A stretch of 64,000 nt of DNA, taken from assembly GCA_026027325.1 (NCBI GenBank), contig JAMSLZ010000007.1:558001-622000 (forward strand), given 5' to 3'. Below the pieces are notes generated by a model. The model was not told the origin of the DNA and searched no databases. It was given only the letters and a program-made list of their open reading frames with translations. The stretch comes from Actinomucor elegans. Lineage: Eukaryota; Mucoromycota; Mucoromycetes; Mucorales; Mucoraceae. Positions within the stretch are counted from its first letter, which is position 1. Every line of letters starts with the position of its first letter. Below are positions 45,924-57,466 of the stretch, one piece after another. The translations under genes were made by a program, and so were the position numbers.

Positions 45924-48584
45924 TTAAATGCCTAAAGATATACCAAAGTCCTTTCCAAAGGATAGTCTTGGTAATCTAGGTGGTGCACAATCCTCTTCTT
46001 CTGCTGCAGTATTTGAAGCCAGATCTCTGTTACTAGCATTATTACTATTGGTAATAGCAGTAAAAGATGGCATTTGCTGTAATTGAGGCATAGGAGGTGG
46101 CGATGGAGATCGAGCTCTATCGAATTCACCCGCCATCATTGGATCTTGATCCTCATCATCACTATCTTCCATATACAATTTGGTCATTCGTCGATTTGCC
46201 TTCACGCTATTATTAGTATTATTATTATTATTGCTACTGCTGCTGGTGGTAGCGGTTGGTATAGGTGGTAATCTTGCAAACGCATATCGGTTAACAACAG
46301 GAGGTGGTGGATAATCAACACTACTGATACTACTACTATATCGACTACTGTGCATCAAAAGCGATTGTACATCAGGATCTACGGTAGACGAATTCCTTCC
46401 TCGTGAATTCATCGCGGAAGGCCCCAGTTGTAAAGAATCATTGGTCAGTGATGAAATTGTCGATAGAGCAATACGCCTTCGTAAGGCGTAACTTGTGCGA
46501 GGTGTTAATATGGTGGATGAAGCTACTGTGTTCATGGCAGGTGACATGGCTGAATCGGGTGGAAACATTTCTTCTATGGCGTCGTCTTGCTGTTGTGGCC
46601 TGAGAGCAATGGTGGCGGGTAATCCTGGAGCAGGACTAAATACAGGTGATGGAGGTCTGGAATGTAAAGTGGGATGGCTTTTATTAGTGGAGAAGGTGGC
46701 AGAGGAACTGAGACTGGGGGCATTATGCACGCTGGAAATAGAGGTTGTATCAGAATAGACAGAGCGTAAATCGTCAGTGCTCATGTTGGGTGTAGTAGTG
46801 GTATCATGATGATGTGAAGCCCAGTGTTTTTTGCGTTGCTGAACTCGATCAATCGCAGGAAGTACATCTGAACTAGATGAGTCCATGGTGTTTGATGTAG
46901 GGGGTGGTGGCAATTCTGCTTGAGGTGGTGGTGGTGGTGGTGGCAGTTCTGTTTGAGGTGGTGGCAGTGGAGCTCTGTTTTGTGCAAACTCTTTGCCATT
47001 GGCTAAATCAACGTTGATGGGCTGCAATGGCTTTCGTACGTTGTGTCTTCTCATGGTTGGTGTAGTGGTTCTTGGTCTTTCTTCTAGTGGTTCATCGTAA
47101 TCCAATGGATGAGGTGATTCTTGTGAAGACGTACTCAAGTCGAAAGCAGAGGCAAACTTTTTCAATCGACGATTACTACTGTTAACAGCAAGGGTTGTAT
47201 TAGATGCAGGTGTGGGTGATAAAGCTCTTCGATAAGTTTGCATTGGACCAGGAGAAGGTATTGCTGCAGGTGGTAATCTACCATTTTGCTTGACAAACAT
47301 TATTGGTGTAACTCGGTCAGATCGCTGTGTATCATCATCTTCACTTGTTGGGGACAAGAGATTGGTATCACGAAGCACGCTGTAGTTATCATCATTGATA
47401 TTATCATCATCAGTAGTTCGTTGAGTGGATGAGCGAGATTCTAGCTTGTAAGTCAAGAATTCCGAGTGAGCTACTTCTTCAAAAGCATACTTCATCATCA
47501 TGGTGTCTTCTGGAGAAGCAGTTGGCTGAGTGGGTTCTTTTCGGGGTACAGATGCTATAATGATTGGTATTTTTGCTCTGACCTCTTCATACTTCATGCC
47601 AAACTGAAAAGTGACTTCCAATTGGTGGTAAATGGAGACAAGAGGCGAATCCAAGGTGTATGATAGATAAGGGTGAAGTCGATGTCTTACCAAACAAGGC
47701 CTTTTCCAGGATGAGGTAGAGCCATCAGGTATATGAATAAGCGCAGGTACGGTTCTCTTTATATATTTTATATGGGTATCTTTATATTCGACCATATCTG
47801 AAATCTTTTTGTCTAAATCGAATACAAGTGAATCTCTGTTGGTTGCAGATAGATCAGCGTCTTGCTTGGACAGTGATTGGCGTCTGTGTATATATAGAAC
47901 AATTAGTATTCATTTATTCTATTTAAATATATCTTTTTACCTGTATAGTTCAATTTGAACCAAGCGAGTTCGTATTGATTGTACTGGCTTATGATTAGCA
48001 AAGCTAATATACTTTATAGCCATAGGTATATAGTCCTGTTCTATGCATACAATCTGGGGGGCATCAACTTCATAATGGAATTTGCCAGGTATTGTCCTTT
48101 GGAACAATCTAGTTTCAATGATGGGTGCTAGTTCTTTGTAAGGCAGTAGATGGCGCCTCAATACAATGGGGTATTCGGCTGTAATCCTTCTGGTCAGGCC
48201 AGTGGATATTGACAGGATAATCTTGTAATTGATACTTGCACGTTTAATGAGCAAGCTTCGAGGATATATGTTGGGTATATCGATTTCCCAAGGTATGACA
48301 TGATCCCCTGCTGGTAAGCTGGCCCTTCCAAACAGTGGAAGCTTCAAGTGAGGTAAAAGAGGGCTGCTGATTTCGAGATTAGAAGGTTTTTCAAGTGTTA
48401 TATTGCTGAAACCTTTAAACTTGACGGACATGTTGCGAATCTTTACTGGTTTTACTAGCGTAAACCGGACCTGTCCTTTTAAAACACGAGCAGGTTCACT
48501 GGTGTTTTCTGATTTAGCTGGCCCAATGAAATCCAGATAACCTTCAGCAGGTTCGATTTCTATAGACTTGAAGCCATCCTTCAT
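45924..48584 (-). CDS. Alpha-arrestin (Rod1/Aly-like)
   Basis: Trafficking adaptor that recruits a Nedd4-type ubiquitin ligase to nutrient transporters. Two exons, 47941-48584 and 45924-47883; 2604 nt, 867 aa. Residues about 1-165 form the arrestin N-lobe (GYLDFIGPAKSENTSEPARV, VRFTLVKPVKIRNMSVKFKG, PLFGRASLPAGDHVIPWEID). Residues about 166-340 form the C-lobe (YIPMAIKYISFANHKPVQSI, FQFGMKYEEVRAKIPIIIAS). The remaining ~520 residues are low-complexity S/T/P-rich with polyproline runs, short His/Asn repeats and an acidic patch (YMEDSDDEDQDPMM). I found no clean PPxY motif, which is unusual for this family; proline-tyrosine contact may be degenerate. Divergent from ALG12, 209 bases apart. Confidence 0.88.
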
Positions 48585-48793
48585 AGTGATATTTGTGAGC
48601 TTCTGTTTTATTGATTCGAAAATGGTTGCAATACAAAGAAGAAAGAAAAGAGAGTGAATGTCTGTACATTTTTGTATAACTATGTAATATATAACTGTAA
48701 AGAATTTAAGGTAGCACCTGAGTTTCGTAAAACATTAAACTTTTTTTTTTAATTTTCTATTTTTGCCTTCTAACATATACTATCGTTTCTATA
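48585..48793. promoter_or_regulatory. Short bidirectional promoter, arrestin / ALG12 fusion
   Basis: 209 bases between two opposite ATGs, with a T10 tract near 48741-48750 just before the ALG12 start. It must hold the core promoters of both genes, so the two are probably transcribed from one nucleosome-depleted region. Confidence 0.55.
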
Positions 48794-50601
48794 ATGAAGC
48801 TCGTGCTGGTATGCCTATTCATACTCATGGCATTAGAAGCTTACTTAGCACCTTTTACCAAAGTGGAGGAAAGTTTTAATCTTCAAGCGACATTTGACAT
48901 TCTTCATAAAAGTCAACATTATGATCATTTAGAATTTCCTGGCGTAGTACCGCGTACTTTTGTAGGTGCAACTCTATTAAGCGCGTTTGCTTGGCCTTTT
49001 ATTCAATTGACGCGTATATCACTCTTGAACCAACAAATACTTGTACGTGTTATTCTGGCTGGATGTGTTGTGTTTTCACTCGGTCAATTTGCGTCAGGCG
49101 TTCGTACATTATTTGGCTCAAGAACATCCACTATTACGATCATGCTGCTTCTTTGTCAGTTTCACCTCGTGTTTTGGTCCTCACGTACTTTGCCGAATAC
49201 GCTTGCATTGCCATGGGTTGAGCTGGGACTTTCCCATTGGCTGGTTAGCCTATCCCAAGCCAGCGGTCGTACACAGCACCTAACATGGATGATTCGGTAC
49301 CTGACTTTTACTGGTGTTGTATTTAGATTTGAAGTAGGTATACTGCTGGTGATTTTGTTGGGTACCGAGTATATGCATGGCACAATAGGCCTTAAAAGCG
49401 CTATCAAACAAGTGGCTGCAACTGGTCTGTTGAGTCTGGCTCTAACTGTATCACTGGATTCCTTGTTTTGGAATAGATGGCTGTGGCCTGAAGGCGAGGT
49501 ATTTTACTTTAATGTTATACTCAACAAGAGTTCAGAATGGGGTACACTGCCATTTTACGCGTATTTTATGTCACTTTTACCTCGTTTACTGCTGATCTCT
49601 TGGCCTTTGGCAATGGTTGGATTTATGACTGATGCTCGTATTCGTCGGTTATTGATGCCAATGATTATCTATGTGGGGATTTTTTCTTGTTTGCCTCACA
49701 AGGAATGGAGGTTTATTATGTATACGGTGCCTGCATTTACTGCAGCAGCGGCTGCTTCCGTTTCTTCGGCAATGACAGCCGCCTCTCGTTCGTGGTATTA
49801 CCGTGTTGTACTCTTTTTAATGCTCGGAGGAGCTGCCGCGTCGTTTGTTATTTCCATGACCATGTTTCAGATCTCTCGTTTCAATTACCCGGGTGGAGAC
49901 GCATTATTAGCATTACATACCATTGAAGCGCATAGACCTCATGTTTCAGTTCACATGGATTCAGATGCGGCCATGACAGGTGTCTCACTTTATGGACAAT
50001 CCAATAGCCGATGGCACTATTCCAGGAATGAATCTCATCAAACTCAACAACATTTTATAGATGCTCGGTATACTCATATCATTACTTCTCACCCTCAAAA
50101 GTTTGATACAGCATTGTTCGAAGTCATTGATGAAGCGTTGGGTGTCGATCAAGTCAAGTTGAAGAATTGGACTGAATACAAAAATGGACCTGGTTTTTCG
50201 CCTATTCAATTCAAGATGCCCACTAAACTTTATACACTTCGTTTGATCCAACCTCAAAAGACTTGGATTCAATCTACGTTGCACGAATATCCCGTTGTAC
50301 TCTATAGCAAGACGTATTGGTAACTAGCAATAACATTTGTATGACAAGAATCTGATTTCTGTAAATTTATAGTCCTTATTGCAGAGCGGCTAAACAACTA
50401 CTATCTAAATACTGTGATGAAATACACGTTGTCGAAGTAGATTTAGAACAAGATGGTAGCAGCATTAAACAAGCACTCTATGAACTCACTGGACAATCGA
50501 CATTTCCCAACTTGTTCAAGAATGGTCAAAGTCTAGGTGGGTTTGATCGCCTTTCAGCTTTAGACAGAGAAGGAAGATTGGCCGGTTTGTGTGACTCGTA
50601 A
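48794..50601 (+). CDS. ALG12: ALG12 alpha-1,6-mannosyltransferase fused to a CPYC glutaredoxin
   Basis: Two exons, 48794-50319 and 50373-50601; 1755 nt, 584 aa. Residues 1 to about 485 are an ALG12-type GT22 enzyme of the ER membrane, which adds the eighth mannose (alpha-1,6) to the dolichol-linked N-glycan precursor. The family signature EAYLAPFTKVEESFNLQATF lies after the first helix, with HLEFPGVVPRTFVG next and PHKEWRFIMYTVPAF in the middle, plus about ten membrane helices. From about residue 490 the frame continues as a dithiol glutaredoxin: EYPVVLYSKTY, active site Cys509-Pro-Tyr-Cys512, helix RAAKQLLSKY, cis-proline TFPN at 552-555 and the glutathione-binding GGFD at 564-567. It stops after LAGLCDS. 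The 53-nt intron splits the codon for Cys509. Unspliced, the reading frame ends at a TAA inside the donor. The fold call for both parts is strong; one joined product is a prediction. Confidence 0.85.
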
Positions 50602-51052
50602 AAAAAAAGTGTGTTCCACGTGTCGGGACGGACCATCATTGATATTAATTACATTAAGCTATTAATACGAAGATATATTATTTTTATCTAATAAATAGAT
50701 CACCTATTTACAGCAGTTTAATATTACGCTTACATAAACGACGATCTTGTCTATATCTTTGAATCCGTACAACCAGTAAATGTAGGCCATATGCATCTGA
50801 AACAGCCCAATGTTAACATATAGGTTCAACCTGAACCATTGGACTGTAGTGATCATCACTCTAATTACCATATCAAGCTACGTACCTTATAAATGTATTA
50901 CGAAGGCCATGTCTTAAACATTGACGCCATATCTGTTACCTATTACACAGTCTTAAAAATTATTATAGACTGAAACAAATGTATTACCGAAGCTACATAA
51001 AGCAAGTGCACTGATACAAACCTGTACATGGGTCATTAAAGTTGCAGGTGTT

Positions 51053-51057
<5 letters not shown>

Positions 51058-51094
<37 letters not shown>
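51058..51094. repeat. Poly-A tract, 37 bases
   Basis: Longest homopolymer in the window. It could be a microsatellite or the tail of a retroposed sequence; no clear target-site duplication was seen. Confidence 0.9.
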
Positions 51095-51096
<2 letters not shown>

Positions 51097-53300
51097 TTTC
51101 ATCAGTGCTTAAAACCTTAAATCAGATCAACATAGACTATATCAGAGATGAGTACTCCTTAGTAATTCGGCAATGATTGGTAGATGTATATCTCACAAGT
51201 AATCTATACGGAATCTCTAGTTCCTTCATCTAATCTAGGGGTTAAAGTAAAGCGGTGATACCAAACTCTCTGGTGTTACATTTGCTTAAAAAACTATCCA
51301 TAAGCCGTTGATATATTCACTGTTATATACGTGTTTTTATTACAAAACAAAAGCATCCATGCATTTGAAAGGGCAGCCAACAGAATTACACTATAGGCTA
51401 TATATTTAATGCACCATTCATCCTATCAAATAAATCATATATTATCGCCACCACTGCGTAGTTAGTTTAATTGGCTATCGGGGAATATTTTGTTGTTGCA
51501 AAAGCCCTCCTTGATTCTCGATAAAGTTACGGGTCTTGTATTTGTTTCATTATATGCATGCCTATCATGGTTTCTGGCTTGCACATGTCTATTGTTTGGT
51601 TGAAATCAATACTAAAGTAATAACAGAAGAATAATATTAAATACAAATATCTCCCAGCTGACACTGGTTTCTATTGAAAACAAATCTGTTTCCAGATCAG
51701 TATATCATCTTTATATTGATGAAGGTCTCTAAAAAAAACATGATTGAATCACCTTTACCAGGAGCAAAAAGGTAGAAAAAAGAATGGATCGACAGCGGCA
51801 TTGCTCTCATTATTTATCTTGTTGGATAACGATAAACATGTTTGAACTCCAAAAGAAACAATGACGCACTGAAAGCTACCAGGCTGCTCTTCATCAAATG
51901 AGTATGGTATAGTGCTGATCATTATTGATTGTTGTTGATATGGAGTAAAGTCAGAAAAAGCTCACTGTGATTTAATACAATATATTGAGTATCTTTCACA
52001 TTTCGAGCGAAGTCAACTCTGTTAAAAGAGACTGAGGATGTGAATATTCGTCATTAGATTAAAGCTATTACATGATTGTCGAACAAGTGGATTCGAACAA
52101 GTTGCTGCATCAATATATAGTAATCTGACAAACTGTACTGGGCTATCAGTCATAGTTTTTAATATTGCTAGTCAATTTGGGTATGGCGCAATTACGAAAA
52201 TTTAAATGGTCAGTCATTCGCTTCTTGAGAATGAAAGAAACTCTCATACCAAGTCGCCAAATTGCACGTCTATCCATAATAGCCTGATTTTTCCTGATTT
52301 TAATAGGATCACCAAAAGTAGAAAATAGATCCTTTGATTCTTGTGAAAACATTTCTTAAAAATATCTGCGCGGTTTTGTATTGCTCATTGAATAATATAA
52401 AGTGTCTACTGCATTTTTAATAAAAATTGCTAGCTACTTGAATTATATGCGATTTTAAGTATTTTATCTTTCAAACCAAAAGTTAAAAGCTTTCATTTAA
52501 AAAAAATCAGTAAACTTGCTTTTGAGTAAATTAAAAAAATATGCAATGTCAATTTTATAAACCGCGTTTCGAAATAAGTGTCAATTAATCTATATACACA
52601 GTTATTCTGTCAATAATCCATTCTCCATCAAAACTTATCTTATTCTTTCATAATAATAATTAAAAAAGTTGCAGTAGATATAGAGAAACTTAACAAAATG
52701 TATGTAGAATTTAATTGTGCAGATAAAATGAGTACTCTATTTTACAATATATATATTTTTAAATTACATGAAACTTTTGTTGTTTTTATTTAATGACTAT
52801 AACACAAGTTTTCCATAAGCAACAAATCTGAAAACAAATGTTCATTTATAGTTTGAAAAATTCAGACCTCGGATACACTCCTGCAGTAAAAAATACAATA
52901 AAAAAGTGATTGTAGGTCGATTAGAACATTTTAATATTTATTAAAGTAAAGGTGGCTATTTATTCTGGCTCGCATCTTTAGCCATTGAATTGTGGCTGAT
53001 GGCTATTTACTAGTGTTTATGTTGGATATGTATAAGGAACGTATTGCTCTATAAGGTAATCAGTGATGCTTTTGTCATTAAGTTGAAGCATGTACTACAG
53101 CTAGGACGTACAGGTCTTTATTTTTTCTTTGTACTACAATTATACAGTTATTTCATCACAAATATTATTCTCAACTAGTATTGAAGTTATTAGCATAACA
53201 TCTATTCAACAAGAGTCATGTCTAATCATGGTATACTACTGTTGATTTAAATGAGGCATTTTAATTAATTCATTATGAATCAGATAAAACTAGATTTATA

Positions 53301-53372
53301 AATCTATGGGTCTCTTGACCGATCCCAGACAAATGCCACATCAAATAAGTAGACTTTACCCATAATGATCTG
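53301..53372 (-). repeat. Dispersed decayed repeat, copy (reverse)
   Basis: Minus strand: TTTGATGTGGCATTTGTCTG, GGATCGGTCAAGAGACCCAT; fits the core to its 3' end. Confidence 0.55.
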
Positions 53373-53480
53373 TTGTGTCTACCAATACCTCTCTCCTATT
53401 GGACAGGGTAAGTATTCAGTACATCTTTAAACGTTTACCATTGAATCATATTATATTTCACTATAAAAAAAGCTAATTAT

Positions 53481-53557
53481 CCATAGATCTCAGTCGATCT
53501 CGATCAAATGTTATCGCTTTTGATCTGTATTATTTCATGTTCATAATGGCTCACTAC
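53481..53557 (-). repeat. Dispersed decayed repeat, copy (reverse)
   Basis: Minus strand: GAGCCATTATGAACATGAAA, then ACATTTGATCGAGATCGACT, GAGATCTATGG. A good copy. Confidence 0.6.
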
Positions 53558-53640
53558 ATGTGACAATACCTCTTTTGATCAACAGTATAATAAATGTACT
53601 GTATTTGTTAATGATTAATAATGAAATATGCATTTGAAAT

Positions 53641-53685
53641 CATAATAGCTACGCATTTCTGCGACGCTCAACTGATTTCAGATTA
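53641..53685 (+). repeat. Dispersed decayed repeat, short copy
   Basis: TGCGACGCTCAACTGATTTC; only the core is kept. Confidence 0.4.
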
Positions 53686-54056
53686 ATATAATAATTCACA
53701 TTTAGAAGGATGACTTACTACAAGCTGCGTATGATGGCATCTACCTGCTACGATAAAACATATGAAATACCGGTTGATAAAATATTCTGTGGATTTCGCG
53801 TTAACAAATTAGCTCTAGAAGTTTGGAGTGATTATTTAATCTACATATAACCAGCGTCCAAATTATACTACTATCCGAATTTCTGGTCTTCTTGGCTATT
53901 GTATTTTAAATAGCACCCATGCAATGCATTATGATATCAAACATTTTTACTTGCTGATTAGAAATAAAGAAAGAACTAGAAACAATACGTACATCCTTTT
54001 CCTTTTACTTTCATTGTTCATTTTTTTTTTCATTTCTTATTAAAGCTTCATATATC

Positions 54057-55016
54057 ATGCTGCAAGTGAATCAAACTACGTCTGCAGAAGACCTTGTTCG
54101 ATTGTATGGCACCGACTTGACTGGTAAGGTTGCGATTGTTACAGGGTCGAGTTCTGGTATTGGTCTAGAAACAGCTCGCGTTTTATCTTTGGCTGGTGCC
54201 AAGGTCATTCTTCCCTGCCGCACGATAGCAAAGGCTAATGAAGCCATTGACACCATCAAACAAACAGTCTTCGAAGCTGATCTTATTCCTATGCAACTCG
54301 ACCTATCTGATCTAGCTTCAGTTAAATCGTTTGTTGAAAGCTTTCATAATCTCAACCTTCCTCTCCATATCCTCATTAATAATGCAGGCTTAATTACAGG
54401 TCCACTATCATTTACAAAAGATGGGTTTGAGATGCAGTTTGGCGTGAACTATCTAGGTCATTTCTACCTCACGGCTCTCTTGACAGACCTGTTAAAATCA
54501 AGTGCGCCTTCTCGTGTTGTGATTGTCAGCTCAAGCGCCAATTATCACTTTGTATCGCCTCAAGGGATTGATTTTGCCAATTTGAACATTGAGAAAGGCT
54601 ATGATGCTGCTTTTGCTTATGGCCAATCTAAATTGGCCAATATATTACATGCCAAGGAACTTCAGCGTCGATTAGATACCTGCCATGCTGATGTTACTGT
54701 AATGAGTGTACACCCAGGCGCAGTTGAGACAAGGATAGCACGTTCGGCTAGTCTCTCTGTCATTTGGCAGTTCATCCGATCTGTAAGAGGTTGTACTCGC
54801 TTACTTCGGGAAGTTTGGAACTACAAACAAGTACAAATAGGCGCATCCACCAGTATCTATTGCGCTGTTTCGCCTGACGTGATAAAAGGAGAGTTTTATG
54901 CTGACAATGCAATCAATACCTCGGTGGCTAACGAACAGATCACTAATAAAGAAATGGCTAGGCAGCTATGGGAAATCTCTGAGAAACTGTTGCTAGACAA
55001 AGGATTTGGGATCTAA
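54057..55016 (+). CDS. Short-chain dehydrogenase/reductase
   Basis: NAD(P)-dependent oxidoreductase of the classical SDR type, closest in pattern to retinol-dehydrogenase / WW-domain oxidoreductase-like proteins. Intronless, 960 nt, 319 aa. The cofactor motif TGSSSGIG is at residues 29-36, with Arg in PCRTIAKANE suggesting NADP(H). The structural motif is INNAG. The catalytic serine lies in VIVSSSANYHF and the catalytic pair in AYGQSKLAN (YxxxK). A VHPGAVET motif follows. The C-terminal third (RSVRGCTRLLREVWNYKQVQ) matches the substrate-loop region of this subgroup. The substrate is unknown. It lies tail to tail with the Vts1 gene, 188 bases apart. Confidence 0.92.
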   Translation: MLQVNQTTSAEDLVRLYGTDLTGKVAIVTGSSSGIGLETARVLSLAGAKVILPCRTIAKANEAIDTIKQTVFEADLIPMQLDLSDLASVKSFVESFHNLNLPLHILINNAGLITGPLSFTKDGFEMQFGVNYLGHFYLTALLTDLLKSSAPSRVVIVSSSANYHFVSPQGIDFANLNIEKGYDAAFAYGQSKLANILHAKELQRRLDTCHADVTVMSVHPGAVETRIARSASLSVIWQFIRSVRGCTRLLREVWNYKQVQIGASTSIYCAVSPDVIKGEFYADNAINTSVANEQITNKEMARQLWEISEKLLLDKGFGI

Positions 55017-55204
55017 TAATGACTATGCTTTGTATGGTTTATTAAATATATAAGATGATTTGGCAATAAAAATAAATGGCAGAAAATCACTAGCAGTGTA
55101 AGACGCATAGGACAGTAGTGATAAAGGAGCACATCAGTACTTCTTCTGATGACAATAATCAATAAACGATGTTCTATAATAACAGTTTAATGAACGTCAA
55201 GGTG

Positions 55205-57466
55205 CTAATGCTGATCTATTTCACTTACATTTGCTTCACAGTGGGTTTTGACTTGATCGAAAACCTTTAGCAATTTGCGTCTAGCACCTAATGCAGCCAC
55301 GCCCTTTCCAAGCAGGGCTTCATCATCCAGTTTTAACATATCCTGCCACTTCATAGTCTCAAAAATAGGATTATACTTGTGTAAACGGAGGCTCCTGAGC
55401 CAGGCAGGTACATCTATAAATGCAAAGCTATTGAATATGATAATTCTTTCAACACCATTTGTCACTACCTTCAAGTAACTTCATATCAATGGCTTCCATG
55501 TTCTTTTTTTCCTTAGGGGTGGCAACAGTAGTAATGCTATTATTATTTGCACCGCTACTGCCACGACCACTGTTGGTATGATGACCGCTGTTATGATTCT
55601 TTTTCTTCATTGCCCTTGACCCTGTACTTCTGTTCGATGCATCGCTATGATCGCTCAAATATCCAGCTTCGGGTTCGGGAGCACGATCATTAGGATTCAA
55701 AAATTGGCCATAACTTTGTTGTTGCTGTTGCTGTTGCTTCATCTGTTGTGATTTATTACCGGTGGTTGTACGATTAGCAAACATATTATTGGGATTGGAT
55801 TGTGCTGGTGCGGGTGGGGCTGATCCAGATGTAGGTCGAGAATGAATAGGTTGAATCAAATAATATGGATCGGATGCCCCAAGAATAGTAGCAGATGGAG
55901 CATTGTTGTCTTCATACATGGATAACACGATATTAGCTGGGTTTGGTAGTACTGATGGCGCAGGTGGTGGTGGAGATTGCATTCCATTCTTTACTACACG
56001 TTCGTCTGTTTCAGGTACAGTACCTGGAATACTGGTTCTATTGGCAGCGCGACGTCGAAAACTTTTAGTATCCTCTGATAATACTACAGATCTGCCACTA
56101 CCACCATTATTGTTTAAGCTCCAGTTGTTGGCCATCAAGGATAATTGTTGATCCATATCAGAAGCTGATTGAGGTCTTTCTGATTGTTGCTGTTGTTGCT
56201 GTTGTGATTGTTCAGCAAACGTAGATACAGTGGGTGATAGTCCAGACCAAGGCGAGGATAGCGGGTCTTTATCCCGAATACTTTTCGAACTAACAGAAGA
56301 TGACATTCCAAATGACCAATTGGAAACATCTGCAGATTTAGGTCGATTGGAACCAACACTACCAGCTTGCTTTTGGTGGATTTTTTGATGACTGGCTAGG
56401 CCACCAGCTGTACTTCCATAAGACCAATCTCCGCTAAAGATAGAAGAAAGATCACCTTCAATCACAGACCTGGGCCTACTATTGCTACCAGAATGATCAA
56501 ACATGCTGCGTTGTTGGTGTTGATTACGCGCCAACTGCTGAGGTATCATGCCATCATCTAATAAACCATTACTGGGATTCAAGAAATCAGAGCCTGGCAT
56601 TCGGGTAAAAAGACGATCATATTCGTTTGTATCTCCCAATGCAAACGAATGTCTATCGATATGATTGCGTCTACCAATACTGTTTGCATTGGGTCTACTT
56701 ATCACTTGACCTGTTTGATAAGGCAACACTGAAAGCAGCTTTTGACTGGCTTCTAATTCAGCTTTCTTCATAGCTCCTGCTAATTTCGCCTGCATATCAA
56801 CTAAATTACGATTTTGAATGAACACTAACTCTTAAGTATCAGCACATTGCTCTTGCCTACCTTTCTCAGGATGCGCAGGTGATAATAACGCGCCTAAAGG
56901 ATCCTTATTACTCATTTGCTGTAGTACGGCAATAAAGAATCGAATCTGAACCTGAGTTGAATGCTGAAGGAGCGTATAAATAGTTGCAGTACGCTCCGCT
57001 TCATTCAGGTACCGAAACCACTGATCAACGTGTTGTACCTCTTCTTTATATTTAGGGTCTAGACTGGCCGTTGCCATTGATTCCAAGCTGCTTTCATATT
57101 GTTGCAAATCCTCGAACCATTTGTCCAAAGCTTCAGCTATAGATAGATTTTTTTTTTTTTTACTCGTGTTAGTCTTTGATTATATCAAGTATTACAAGAA
57201 CACAGTTTACTTTCTGGCGAGATTGAACTCTCGGGCTTCAAGATCTCGGAAACCGGCCTTTGTTGGTGACGGAAAAGGTTGTTTGTTTCGGGTGCAAGGC
57301 CCTGGTGTCTTTGTTGACCGGCCGAAGCATAACTTGATGAAATATCGGAAAAGGCCATGTTTGACGAAAGAGAACCAGATGAGGAAGACTGATGACTATC
57401 TGGATTCAATAAAGACGGAAAGAGTCCATTCATTGAGTTTCTTTGAAAAGAAGATTTGGCCGACAT
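55205..57466 (-). CDS. VTS1: SAM-domain RNA-binding protein Vts1/Smaug
   Basis: Post-transcriptional regulator that binds hairpin Smaug-recognition elements and recruits the Ccr4-Not deadenylase. Four exons: 57211-57466, 56861-57136, 55469-56800, 55205-55413; 2073 nt, 690 aa. Residues about 88-165 form the conserved N-terminal helical region ([36 protein letters not shown]). The middle 400 residues are low-complexity (Q, N, S, P runs). The SAM domain occupies the last ~70 residues: [40 protein letters not shown] helix 5, then [12 protein letters not shown] with the RNA-contacting basic residues. The third exon junction (56800) was chosen because it restores phase and lies after a TTTAG acceptor. 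The SAM domain lies wholly in the last exon. Confidence 0.92.

Larger units (their letters stand above)
50602..54056. other. Intergenic region
   Basis: 3.45 kb, very AT-rich, especially 52380-52960. It contains a 37-base A-run at 51058-51094 and repeat copies at 53301-53372, 53481-53557 and 53641-53685. A 68-codon minus ORF at 52146-52352 has no recognisable family. No gene model. Confidence 0.6.

Noticed and set aside
52146..52352. 68-aa minus ORF
   Set aside because: Isolated in very AT-rich DNA with no family match that I recognise; could be a relic but cannot be supported.
57220..57270. tRNA-like GCGAGATTGAACTCTCGGG
   Set aside because: Lies in the coding end of Vts1 exon 1 and does not fold into a full tRNA.
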